From contig NZ_JBHXHV010000003.1 of NCBI RefSeq assembly GCF_042726155.1, forward strand, positions 248,001 through 312,000: a stretch of 64,000 nt of DNA, read 5' to 3'. This DNA comes from Leucobacter sp042726155. GTDB taxonomy: Bacteria; Actinomycetota; Actinomycetes; Actinomycetales; Microbacteriaceae. Positions 17,630 through 25,401 of this stretch are shown in pieces (position 1 is the first letter of the stretch; every line of letters begins with the position of its first letter). A program made the translations under genes and the position numbers. The notes below the pieces were generated by a model. The model was not told where the DNA came from. It saw nothing but the letters and a program-made list of their open reading frames with translations, and ran no database searches.

Positions 17630-18073
17630 TTAGCCGAGATCGAGAATCTTGCGATAGTGCTCACCTACGGCTTCAAAACCGCGGTGGTTGTAGAACGAGC
17701 CGAAGCGCGCGGTTGAAGCCGAGAGCTGACGCACTCCGCGGCCCATGCAGTAGTGCTCGTTCGCCTGCATGAGTCGATCGCCAACGCCATGCCCACGAGA
17801 GGCCTGATCGACGACGATTTCTTGCAGGTGAGCGGTGAGGCCCGGAGCGTGGAGCACACGCGAAACGGTCATCAGCGAGTACCCCACCACGGTGTCATCA
17901 AGCTCCGCGATAAAGAGGACGTTGGCCTCCTGGTCACGATGCCGCAGGACGTTGTCATAGGCCACCGAGAACTCGTCTCGGCCGATCGGCTCACGACCTG
18001 TGGTGAACTGACGCGCGAGTCCGAAGACCGCTGCGTCGTCGTCGCTGCGACCGCGGCGAATGATGATACTCAA
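17630..18073 (-). CDS. GNAT-family N-acetyltransferase
   Basis: A 147-residue single GNAT domain that should move an acetyl group from acetyl-CoA to an amine. The beta-strand IVVDQASRGHGVGDRLM gives the acetyl-CoA pyrophosphate loop (R/Q-x-x-G-x-G/A, here RGHGVG), and the C-terminal part LSASTARFGSFYNHRGFE is the usual strand-helix with the tyrosine. The predicted start is TTG at 18073, with AAGGGACGG about 8 nt upstream. It precedes the TetR gene in the same transcript. Substrate unknown. Confidence 0.8.
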   Translation of the reverse strand: MSIIIRRGRSDDDAAVFGLARQFTTGREPIGRDEFSVAYDNVLRHRDQEANVLFIAELDDTVVGYSLMTVSRVLHAPGLTAHLQEIVVDQASRGHGVGDRLMQANEHYCMGRGVRQLSASTARFGSFYNHRGFEAVGEHYRKILDLG

Positions 18074-18086
18074 AGCTGACCGTCCC

Positions 18087-18509
18087 TTAGCGAGCGAAGT
18101 TGCCGCGGTAGTACTCGTACACCCAACCGACGATGCCGACGAGCACGATCGGCAGCGTCAGGAACGACAGCCAGAAGTTAAATCCGACGCACAGGCCGAG
18201 CACGACAATCGCCGCACCGAAGGCGAGTACGAGTGGCCACCAGCTCCAGGGACTGAACTCGCCGAGCTCAGGATCCCCATCATCGATGTCTGAGTCTTCT
18301 CGGTCCTCGATGAGTACGCCGCCCTGCTTACGCTGAACAAGCATCAGGTATGAGGCGATGAACCCGGTGAGCCCACCCGAGAGCAGGATCGCGGTGGAGC
18401 CGGCCCACTCGACGTACCCGTGAGCGATGATATTCCAGACCGTGTACACGGCGGCGATAACCACCAGGTAGGTCGTCAGAATCCAGAAGATGACGATGTT
18501 TGATTTCAT
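18087..18509 (-). CDS. ctaF: Cytochrome c oxidase subunit IV (actinobacterial)
   Basis: A 140-residue membrane protein with four predicted helices (about 5-25, 36-56, 85-105, 112-130) of the actinobacterial CtaF family, a small subunit of the aa3 oxidase. MKSNIVIFWILTTYLVVIA and the polar middle loop EDREDSDIDDGDPELGEFSPWSWWP (split across residues 66-90) fit. GAGGAG lies about 9 nt before the ATG. It is the last gene of the ctaC-ctaD-ctaF run, 18 bp after ctaD. Confidence 0.88.
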   Translation of the reverse strand: MKSNIVIFWILTTYLVVIAAVYTVWNIIAHGYVEWAGSTAILLSGGLTGFIASYLMLVQRKQGGVLIEDREDSDIDDGDPELGEFSPWSWWPLVLAFGAAIVVLGLCVGFNFWLSFLTLPIVLVGIVGWVYEYYRGNFAR

Positions 18510-18527
18510 AACTCGTTACTCCTCAGC

Positions 18528-20192
18528 TCACTGTTTTTCAGCGAGCTCGCGCTCGGTCTGTCGCACGGGCTGTTCGACGCCGCTGATCTCAGGGTGATTG
18601 AGATCGAATGCCGGCGACTCCGAACGAATTCGCGGAATGGACGTGAAGTTGTGACGCGGCGGCGGGCAAGATGTCGCCCACTCAAGCGAGCGGCCGTAGC
18701 CCCACGGATCGTTGACGGTCACCTTCGGTGCACGGCGTGCGGTGATGTATACGTTCAGCAGGAACGGGATCATCGAAGCGCCGAGAATCATCGCACCGAT
18801 CGTCGAGAGCTGGTTGCCCCAGGTCACACCGTCAGACGGCAGGTAGGTGTAGTAACGACGCGGCATGGCCATGACGCCCAACCAGTGCTGCACCAGGAAC
18901 GTGGTGTGGAAGCCAATGAAGAGCACCCAGAAGTGAATCTTGCCGAGACGCTCGTCGAGCATCTTGCCGGTCCACTTCGGCCACCAGAAGTAGAAGCCGG
19001 CGAACATCGCAAACACGACGGTACCGAAGACCACGTAGTGGAAGTGCGCAACCACGAAGTAGGTGTCTGAGAGGTGGAAGTCGAGCGCGGGCGATGCGAG
19101 GATCACGCCAGTCAGGCCGCCGAAGACGAAGGTCACGAGGAAGCCGATCGACCACAGCATCGGCGTTTCGAACGTGATCGATCCACGCCACATCGTGCCG
19201 AGCCAGTTGAAGATCTTCACACCCGTCGGCACTGCAATCAGCATCGTCATGAGCGCGAAGAACGGCAGCAGTACCGAACCGGTGACGTACATGTGGTGGG
19301 CCCACACGGTCATCGACAGCGCGGCGATGGCAATTGTTGCGTAAATGAGGGTCTTATAACCGAAGATTGGCTTGCGGCTGAACACCGGGAAGATCTCGGA
19401 AACGATACCGAAGAACGGGAGCGCGATGATGTACACCTCGGGGTGACCGAAGAACCAGAAGAGGTGTTGCCAGAGAATGGCGCCACCCTCTCCGTTGTAT
19501 ATCTTGGCGCCGAAGATACGGTCTGCCGCCAGGGCGAACATCGCGGCCGCGAGAACAGGGAACACCAGCAGGACGAGGATCGATGTGATCAGCGTGTTCC
19601 AGGTGAACACCGACATGCGCCACATGGTCATGCCGGGTGCACGCATGGTGATGATCGTCGTGATGAAGTTCACGCCGCCCATAATCGTTCCGAAACCCGA
19701 TACGCCGAGGCCGAGCACCCAGAGGTTTCCGCCGACACCCGGAGAGAACTGCATGTCAGATAGCGGCGCGTACGCAAACCAACCGAACGAGGCTGCGCCC
19801 TGCGGCGTAAGGAAGCCACCGACCGCGATCAGCGAACCGAAGGTGTACAGCCAGAACGCGAACGCGTTGAGTCGCGGGAAGGCGACGTCAGGAGCACCGA
19901 TCTGGAGCGGCATGATGACGTTGGCAAAGCCCGCGAACAGGGGCGTTGCGAACATCAGCAGCATGATGGTGCCGTGCATCGTGAACAGCTGGTTGTACTG
20001 CTCCTTGGTGGCGACAACCTCAAGACCCGGAGCGAACAGCTGCGCACGGATCACGAGGGCCATGAGGCCGCCGATGAGGAACCATACGAAGGAGCTAATC
20101 AGGTACATGTACCCGATCACCTTGTGATCCGTGGAGGTCAGCCACGAGACAATGACATTGCCCTTCTTCATCTTCTTGCTATCCCTCGTCAC
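18528..20192 (-). CDS. ctaD: Cytochrome c oxidase subunit I
   Basis: The catalytic haem a/a3-CuB subunit of the terminal oxidase, 554 residues with twelve transmembrane helices. STDHKVIGYMYLI starts helix I; HPEVYIIALPFFG holds the CuB histidine and the cross-linked tyrosine; AHFHYVVFG carries the haem ligands in helix X; SDTYFVV precedes it. The GTG at 20192 overlaps the ctaC stop by 4 nt; an ATG 7 codons further (20171) is a possible alternative. It reduces oxygen and pumps protons. Confidence 0.95.
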   Translation of the reverse strand: MTRDSKKMKKGNVIVSWLTSTDHKVIGYMYLISSFVWFLIGGLMALVIRAQLFAPGLEVVATKEQYNQLFTMHGTIMLLMFATPLFAGFANVIMPLQIGAPDVAFPRLNAFAFWLYTFGSLIAVGGFLTPQGAASFGWFAYAPLSDMQFSPGVGGNLWVLGLGVSGFGTIMGGVNFITTIITMRAPGMTMWRMSVFTWNTLITSILVLLVFPVLAAAMFALAADRIFGAKIYNGEGGAILWQHLFWFFGHPEVYIIALPFFGIVSEIFPVFSRKPIFGYKTLIYATIAIAALSMTVWAHHMYVTGSVLLPFFALMTMLIAVPTGVKIFNWLGTMWRGSITFETPMLWSIGFLVTFVFGGLTGVILASPALDFHLSDTYFVVAHFHYVVFGTVVFAMFAGFYFWWPKWTGKMLDERLGKIHFWVLFIGFHTTFLVQHWLGVMAMPRRYYTYLPSDGVTWGNQLSTIGAMILGASMIPFLLNVYITARRAPKVTVNDPWGYGRSLEWATSCPPPRHNFTSIPRIRSESPAFDLNHPEISGVEQPVRQTERELAEKQ

Positions 20193-21055
20193 TCGTTCTG
20201 AGCCTTGGACTGATCACTTTCAAAGTGGTCCTGGTTCGGGTTGTTTTCCGTGCTCACTCGGCCTTCATTGCCAGCCTCGCGCAGCGACTTGACGTATGCG
20301 TCGTATTCGTCCTGTTCGACGACCTTGACCTGGAAAAGCATCATGGAGTGGTACTCGCCGCAAAGCTCTGCGCACTTACCCATGAAGGTTCCGGTCTTGG
20401 TCGGAGTGAAACTCATGTAGTTGGTCTGACCCGGAATCATGTCCTTCTTGTACAAGAACTCGACCACCCAGAATGAGTGGATGACATCGCGGGTCTCGAG
20501 ACGAATCTCGGTCGTCTTATCGACGGGGAGGTAGAGCACCGGCATGGTGTCGGCCTCGGCTTCGCCATCATCGTCAGTCTGCACCTGGACGCCCTGGAAG
20601 TAGACGTCTTCGTTGAGGTAGTTAAAGTCCCACGACCAGCGCTTGCCCACAACCTCGACAACGTTTTCAGGATTGTCGTAGCGCGCCTCGATCTTGCTCT
20701 GCTCTTGCGCGGTGAACGCGAAGAAGCCGATCACGAGGATGACGGGGACGATCGTGAAGAACGTCTCGATCGGCATGTTGTACCGAAGCTGAACCGGCAG
20801 GCCGGTCTGACCCTTACGACGGCGGTACGCGATCGTCGCCCAAATAATCAGGCCCCACGTGATCACGCCAACCGCAAGCAGCACGATCCAGGAGGTGACC
20901 CAGAGGCCCGTCACTCCATCAGTGTGGTTCGTGGCCCCTTCGGAGCCGGCGGGGAGAAATCCCCGCTGCTGCTCGGGGGTACAGCCCGCCAGGACCAGCG
21001 CTGCTGCGAGCGCGACCGGGGCTGCGACCCATTTCATTCGACGATTGGAACGCAC
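20189..21055 (-). CDS. ctaC: Cytochrome c oxidase subunit II (CuA), lipoprotein
   Basis: A 288-residue subunit II. The N-terminus has a lipoprotein signal with lipobox LAGC (C25), then two transmembrane helices (about 55-80 and 98-120) and a periplasmic-side cupredoxin domain. The CuA ligands are in GKCAELCGEYHSMM near residues 230-245, with the other histidine in DVIHSFWV. It receives electrons from QcrC. GTG 21055 was preferred over an upstream GTG at 21088 because AAAGG lies 6 nt before it. Confidence 0.94.
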   Translation of the reverse strand: MRSNRRMKWVAAPVALAAALVLAGCTPEQQRGFLPAGSEGATNHTDGVTGLWVTSWIVLLAVGVITWGLIIWATIAYRRRKGQTGLPVQLRYNMPIETFFTIVPVILVIGFFAFTAQEQSKIEARYDNPENVVEVVGKRWSWDFNYLNEDVYFQGVQVQTDDDGEAEADTMPVLYLPVDKTTEIRLETRDVIHSFWVVEFLYKKDMIPGQTNYMSFTPTKTGTFMGKCAELCGEYHSMMLFQVKVVEQDEYDAYVKSLREAGNEGRVSTENNPNQDHFESDQSKAQNE

Positions 21056-21200
21056 CGCATACCTTTCGAAAACGTTGTTTCGCCGCACGCATGCGAACGA
21101 AGCTGATGACTCCCTGACAGCTTAGCGCGATCAAGACCGTTCCCCGAACCACCGCCGGGTGTCGCGAATACTCGGAACGAGACTCGTCGATGACCTCGGT

Positions 21201-21593
21201 TTAACTGAAGCTGTCACCGCAGGCGCAGCTGCCCTGAGCGTTCGGATTGTCGATGGTGAAGCCCTGCTTCTGAATCGTGTCTTCGAAGTCGATGGTTGCA
21301 CCGTTGAGATACGGAATGCTCATCGTGTCGACGACAACTCCGACGCCGTCGAAGTCAACGACAGCATCGTTGTCGAGCTCGCGCTCATCGAAGAAGAGCT
21401 GATAGATCAGGCCAGAGCAACCGCCCGGCTGCACAGCAATGCGCAGGCGGAGATCGTCTCGACCCTCCTGGGCAAGCAGACTGCGCACCTTCTCGCGTGC
21501 GACCGTGCTCAGCTGGACGCCGTGCGCCTGCTCAGCTGTCGTCAGGTCAGTGGTGATCGAAGCGCCCTCGGGTGCGATCGTGTCGGTGCTCAT
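21201..21593 (-). CDS. HesB/IscA-family iron-sulfur carrier (ErpA-like)
   Basis: A 130-residue A-type Fe-S carrier that delivers clusters to apoproteins. The three conserved cysteines are in GGCSGLIYQLFF and in GSCACGDSFS at the C-terminus. About 25 extra residues precede the domain, ending STVAREKVRSLLAQEG. ATG 21593 follows AAGGAG by 7 nt; an upstream in-frame start lacks such a site. Its position next to ctaC is common in actinobacteria, where it may serve the Rieske protein and others. Confidence 0.9.
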   Translation of the reverse strand: MSTDTIAPEGASITTDLTTAEQAHGVQLSTVAREKVRSLLAQEGRDDLRLRIAVQPGGCSGLIYQLFFDERELDNDAVVDFDGVGVVVDTMSIPYLNGATIDFEDTIQKQGFTIDNPNAQGSCACGDSFS

Positions 21594-21742
21594 ACGTAAC
21601 TCCTTGCTCACGTCGTGATCGTTCGTCTGCAAGTCTACCGCCCGGGCGCGGCGGAATGAGGGAGCAAGTCACGGTACGCTTGGAGTCTTCGGCGAACGCC
21701 GGGTATGGAGGCGCTCACAGCGTCGTGAACGGGAGGAACTGC

Positions 21743-22312
21743 GTGGCTCAGAAGGGCGCTGCGAACGAGCAGGGTGCAACGGACGGCGGCGAATCTGCCG
21801 TTGGAAAGGGGCGCCCGACGCCCTCGCGTAAGCAGGCCGAGGCCGCGAATGCTCGCCCGATCGTTGGTGCACGCGATAAAGCGGCCATCAAGGAGCAGCG
21901 CCGTCAGCAGGCCGAGGTGCGCGAGCGCGCTCGTGTCGGCATGATGCAGGGCGAGGAGCGCTACCTGGGACCCCGCGACCGCGGTCCGCAGCGCCGGTAT
22001 GTTCGCGACTACGTCGACGCGCGGTGGAACGTGGGTGAGATGCTCATCCCAATGATGCTCGTGGTGCTCGTCATGACGTTCATCCCCGGCACCGTGCAGA
22101 TCATCAGTCTCTTTGTAATCTGGGCGTTTGTGGCACTCGCGGTGCTCGACGCCGTCTTCCTTGGCATGCGTTTGAAGCGCAAGCTCGGCGAAAAATTCGG
22201 TGAGGATCGCGTGCAGCCTGGCTTCCGCTGGTATGCCGCGATGCGCGCGTTCCAGTTCCGCCCACTGCGCGCGCCGAAGCCCGTGGTCAAGCGCCGCGCT
22301 TTCCCCGCGTAA
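21743..22312 (+). CDS. DUF3043 membrane protein
   Basis: A 189-residue actinobacterial protein of unknown function. The first 100 residues are charged and basic (GRPTPSRKQAEAANARP, then KEQRRQQAEVRERAR and GEERYLGPRDRGP), which is the DUF3043 signature; two transmembrane helices follow (about 113-130 and 134-152), and a basic C-terminal tail ends the protein. GTG 21743 has GGAGGA 5 nt upstream. It diverges from the ErpA-like gene. No role can be inferred beyond a small inner-membrane protein with a cytoplasmic nucleic-acid-like basic arm. Confidence 0.8.
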   Translation: MAQKGAANEQGATDGGESAVGKGRPTPSRKQAEAANARPIVGARDKAAIKEQRRQQAEVRERARVGMMQGEERYLGPRDRGPQRRYVRDYVDARWNVGEMLIPMMLVVLVMTFIPGTVQIISLFVIWAFVALAVLDAVFLGMRLKRKLGEKFGEDRVQPGFRWYAAMRAFQFRPLRAPKPVVKRRAFPA

Positions 22313-22352
22313 CCGCGAGCCGTACACGCGGGCCCTTCCGGAGCCGCGTTCG

Positions 22353-22418
22353 GCAAGTAATCTGCGTTCGGCAAGCCACTTACAACGGTGTGGGTGTTGC
22401 CGAACGCAGATTACTTGC
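22353..22418. repeat. 22-bp perfect inverted repeat with a duplicated arm motif
   Basis: The arms 22353-22374 and 22397-22418 are exact reverse complements around a 22-nt loop. The 12-mer GCGTTCGGCAAG occurs twice in direct orientation (22347-22358 and 22364-22375) and once inverted in the right arm. It lies between the convergent DUF3043 gene and pyrD, so a two-way terminator is the plain reading, but the large loop and the extra direct copy are not typical. Confidence 0.75.
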
Positions 22419-22433
22419 GCACTGCGCGGTGCC

Positions 22434-23480
22434 CTAGGCCGCAGAACCCCGGTAACCCGCGCGCGCAAGCCCGCGGTTGATGCTGCGCGCCCAGAGCGGG
22501 CCCTCGTAGATGAAGGCGGTGTATCCCTGAACGAGCGTCGCACCGGCCCGCAGTCGTTCGAGGACATCGAACGCGCTCTCGACACCACCGACAGAGATGA
22601 CGCAAAATTCAGGATCGGGTTCAACAGCGCGGATGCGGCGCAGCACTTCGAGCGATCGATCCCGCAGGGGCTCGCCTGATAGCCCGCCAGCGCCCATTCG
22701 TTCAATTTCCAACTCGGAGACCTGTAGCCCCGCTCGTGACACCGTCGTGTTGGTCGCGATGATGCCATCAAGACCCAGGCGCTTCGCGAGCGCAACGATC
22801 CCGTCGATCTGTTCGTCGCCCATGTCGGGAGCGATCTTTACCAACAGCGGGGTGTCCCCGGCCGCATCGCGCACCGCCGCGAGCAGCGGTTCAAGCATCT
22901 CAAGCTCTTGCAGTCCACGCAGGCCGGGCGTGTTCGGCGAACTCACATTGACCGCGAGATAGTCGGCGATCGGTGCGAGCCGCTGCGTGCTCCAGACGTA
23001 GTCGGCGACCGCATCCTCAACCTCGGTGATCCGGCTCTTGCCGATGTTGACACCGATGATGGGCCGGTGCCGCCGCATCCGCGCGCGCTCGATGCGCGGG
23101 ACGGCTGCCGCAGAGCCGCCATTATTGAAGCCCATCCGATTGATCAGACCGCGGTCACTGACGAGACGGAACATCCGCGGCTTTGGATTGCCATCTTGGG
23201 CATGCCGAGTGAGCGTACCCACCTCGACGTGACCGAAGCCGATAGCACCGAGTCCGTCGATGGCAGTCGCGTTCTTGTCGAACCCGGCGGCGAGGCCGAA
23301 CGGACTCGGGAAGGTGAGGCCGAGAGCGTGCACACGCAATTCGGGCGCGGGGCCGCAGACACGTCGCGCGATCCCACCGGCGATCGGAATCGCCTGAATC
23401 ACGCGGAACGCCAGGTGGTGGGCGGCCTCGGGGTCCATGCGGCGAAGCACAGTCTTGAACAGAATCGGGTACCAGCGCAT
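22434..23480 (-). CDS. pyrD: Dihydroorotate dehydrogenase (quinone), class 2
   Basis: A 348-residue membrane-associated flavoprotein for the fourth step of pyrimidine synthesis, passing electrons to menaquinone. The N-terminal helix pair (MRWYPILFKTVLRRMDPEAAHH) is the class 2 membrane patch; GLAAGFDKN, the active-site region NVSSPNTPGLRGLQ with its serine, and SVGGVES for FMN phosphate binding follow. ATG 23480 has GGGGGAG 8 nt upstream; a GTG at 23489 overlapping nrdR is an alternative. Likely one transcript with hisD and nrdR. Confidence 0.93.
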   Translation of the reverse strand: MRWYPILFKTVLRRMDPEAAHHLAFRVIQAIPIAGGIARRVCGPAPELRVHALGLTFPSPFGLAAGFDKNATAIDGLGAIGFGHVEVGTLTRHAQDGNPKPRMFRLVSDRGLINRMGFNNGGSAAAVPRIERARMRRHRPIIGVNIGKSRITEVEDAVADYVWSTQRLAPIADYLAVNVSSPNTPGLRGLQELEMLEPLLAAVRDAAGDTPLLVKIAPDMGDEQIDGIVALAKRLGLDGIIATNTTVSRAGLQVSELEIERMGAGGLSGEPLRDRSLEVLRRIRAVEPDPEFCVISVGGVESAFDVLERLRAGATLVQGYTAFIYEGPLWARSINRGLARAGYRGSAA

Positions 23481-23485
23481 GGCGG

Positions 23486-24016
23486 TCACTCCCCCGGTGT
23501 GGCGTCGGAACGGGCGTCTGACGAGGCACTCGCGCGGGCACCGGAGCGAGAATCCGCCGCTGCAGAATCGCTCGAGTCGGCGCGAAGCTCGTCAATTGCG
23601 GAGTCGAAGTCAGCGAGCGACTCGAACGCCTGATACACGCTTGCGAAGCGCAGATACGCCACCTCGTCGAGTTTCCGCAGGTGAGGCAGCACGGCGAGAC
23701 CGATTTCATTCGCGTCGAACTGCGCAATGCCGCTCGAACGCACCGACTCTTCGACCTGCTGCGCGAGCACGGCGAGATCAGCATCAGTGACCGGGCGGCC
23801 CTGGCAGGCTTTGCGCACGCCGCTCATGACCTTCTCGCGGCTAAACGGCTCGACCACGCCGGAACGCTTGATCACCGTGAGGCTCGCGGTTTCTGTGGTT
23901 GAAAAGCGGCGACCGCACTCGGGGCACTGACGGCGACGTCGGATCGACAGGCCATCGTCGGCGGTGCGTGAGTCGATCACACGTGAATCTGGGTGGCGGC
24001 AGAATGGGCAGTGCAT
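23486..24016 (-). CDS. nrdR: Transcriptional repressor NrdR
   Basis: It represses ribonucleotide reductase genes in response to ATP/dATP. The N-terminal zinc ribbon has CPFC (residues 3-6) and CPECGRRF (34-41), and the ATP-cone begins at VIKRSGVVEPFSREK. At 176 residues it has about 25 extra C-terminal residues rich in Ala, Ser, Arg and Asp. Its ATG shares one base with the hisD stop, and its stop lies over the start of pyrD. Confidence 0.95.
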   Translation of the reverse strand: MHCPFCRHPDSRVIDSRTADDGLSIRRRRQCPECGRRFSTTETASLTVIKRSGVVEPFSREKVMSGVRKACQGRPVTDADLAVLAQQVEESVRSSGIAQFDANEIGLAVLPHLRKLDEVAYLRFASVYQAFESLADFDSAIDELRADSSDSAAADSRSGARASASSDARSDATPGE

Positions 24017-25338
24017 CAGCTGAGCTCCGTTCCTGTCTCAAATCGTGCGGTGACGGCTTCGCCGTGCGCCGGTAGGCCCTCTGCCTCGGCGAGGGCCAAC
24101 AGCGGCGCTTCGACATCGCGAAGTGCGGCGCGGTCGTAGCTAATGACCTGCTGCGGGCGAAGGAAGGTGTGCGCTCCGAGGCCGGCCGCAAATCTCGCGG
24201 TGCCACCGGTGGGCAGTACGTGGTTTGATCCGGCGAGATAGTCCCCGAGACTCACGGGTGTGAAGCCACCGACGAAGATGGCACCAGCATCTGTGATGCG
24301 GGAGAGCACCCGCTGGTCATCGGCCGTCTGGATCTCAAGGTGCTCCGGGCCGTAGGCGTTGCTCACGCGCACGGCAGCCGCGAGATCGTCGACGAGAATA
24401 ATCGCCGACTGCGGCCCCGTGAGGGCCGTGGCGACGCGCTCGGCGTGCCGCGTGGCAGCGGCTCGCGCGGAGATTTCTGCGCTGACGCGTTCGGCGAATG
24501 AGGCGGAATCGGTGACGAGCACCGATGCGGCTGCTTCGTCGTGCTCCGCCTGACTAATGAGGTCGGCGGCGACAAAGCCCGGCTCGGCCGAAGCGTCCGC
24601 GATCACGAGGATCTCAGTGGTGCCGGCCTCGGAATCGATGCCGACGAGCCCCGTGACCACGCGCTTCGCCGCGGCGACGAATACGTTGCCAGGTCCAGTG
24701 ACGACGTCGACGGGTTCCAAGTCAATCTCGGTAACGCCGTGTGCAAACGCGGCGATCGCCCCTGCGCCGCCGATCGCGTACACCTCGGTGAGGCCACAGA
24801 GCGCGGCTGCCCAGAGCACCGCGGGGTGTGGAAGTCCGCCGTTGTCAGACTGCGCAGGCGAGGCGAGCGCGAGACTCGGAACTCCGGCGGTCTGAGCCGC
24901 GACGGCATTCATCACCACGGACGACGGGTAAGCCGCCTTGCCGCCCGGGGCGTACAAGCCGACGCGCGACACAGGCTGCCAGCGCTGCAGAATCATAGCG
25001 CCGTCGTCGAATCTCGTGACCTGCTGGGCCGGAACCTGCGCTGCCGATCCACGTCGCAACCGCTCGATGAGCTGCCGCAAAGCATCTTCGACCTCGGGCG
25101 GGCAGCTGGCCAGCGAGTCAGCAACTGTCTCGGCCGGTACGCGAAGCGCGTGGCCCTCAACGCCGTCGAAGGAGCGCGCCTGATCGCGGAGCGCCGCCTC
25201 GCCGCGAGCGGCAACGTCGGCGACGAGCGGTCGCACCTGTTCCACTGCGACGTCCGCGCTCACCGCGGCGCGCGGCACAAGCCGCAGCAATTCAGTACGA
25301 GAGAGCGCTCGGCCCCTGAGATCGATCGTTCGCATCAC
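24016..25338 (-). CDS. hisD: Histidinol dehydrogenase HisD
   Basis: It oxidises histidinol to histidine in two NAD-dependent steps with one zinc. DVVTGPGNVFVAAAK, IDSEAGTTEILVIAD and LISQAEHDEAA (zinc ligands Q and H) are diagnostic, as is YGPEHLEI and GSNHVLPTGGTARF. At 440 residues it is full length. The GTG at 25338 is 6 nt after TAGACT and thus predicted leaderless; the ATG next to it (25335) is nearly equivalent. First gene of hisD-nrdR-pyrD. Confidence 0.93.
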   Translation of the reverse strand: MMRTIDLRGRALSRTELLRLVPRAAVSADVAVEQVRPLVADVAARGEAALRDQARSFDGVEGHALRVPAETVADSLASCPPEVEDALRQLIERLRRGSAAQVPAQQVTRFDDGAMILQRWQPVSRVGLYAPGGKAAYPSSVVMNAVAAQTAGVPSLALASPAQSDNGGLPHPAVLWAAALCGLTEVYAIGGAGAIAAFAHGVTEIDLEPVDVVTGPGNVFVAAAKRVVTGLVGIDSEAGTTEILVIADASAEPGFVAADLISQAEHDEAAASVLVTDSASFAERVSAEISARAAATRHAERVATALTGPQSAIILVDDLAAAVRVSNAYGPEHLEIQTADDQRVLSRITDAGAIFVGGFTPVSLGDYLAGSNHVLPTGGTARFAAGLGAHTFLRPQQVISYDRAALRDVEAPLLALAEAEGLPAHGEAVTARFETGTELS

Positions 25339-25401
25339 TCCCCCAGTCTACTGAGCGACAGGCACGCGAAAACGCCCACCGAGGGCGACGAGAACGAGGA
25401 G

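Noticed and set aside
21635..22795. A 386-codon minus-strand frame over the DUF3043 gene and pyrD
   Set aside because: Shadow of the DUF3043 gene; no motif or start signal.
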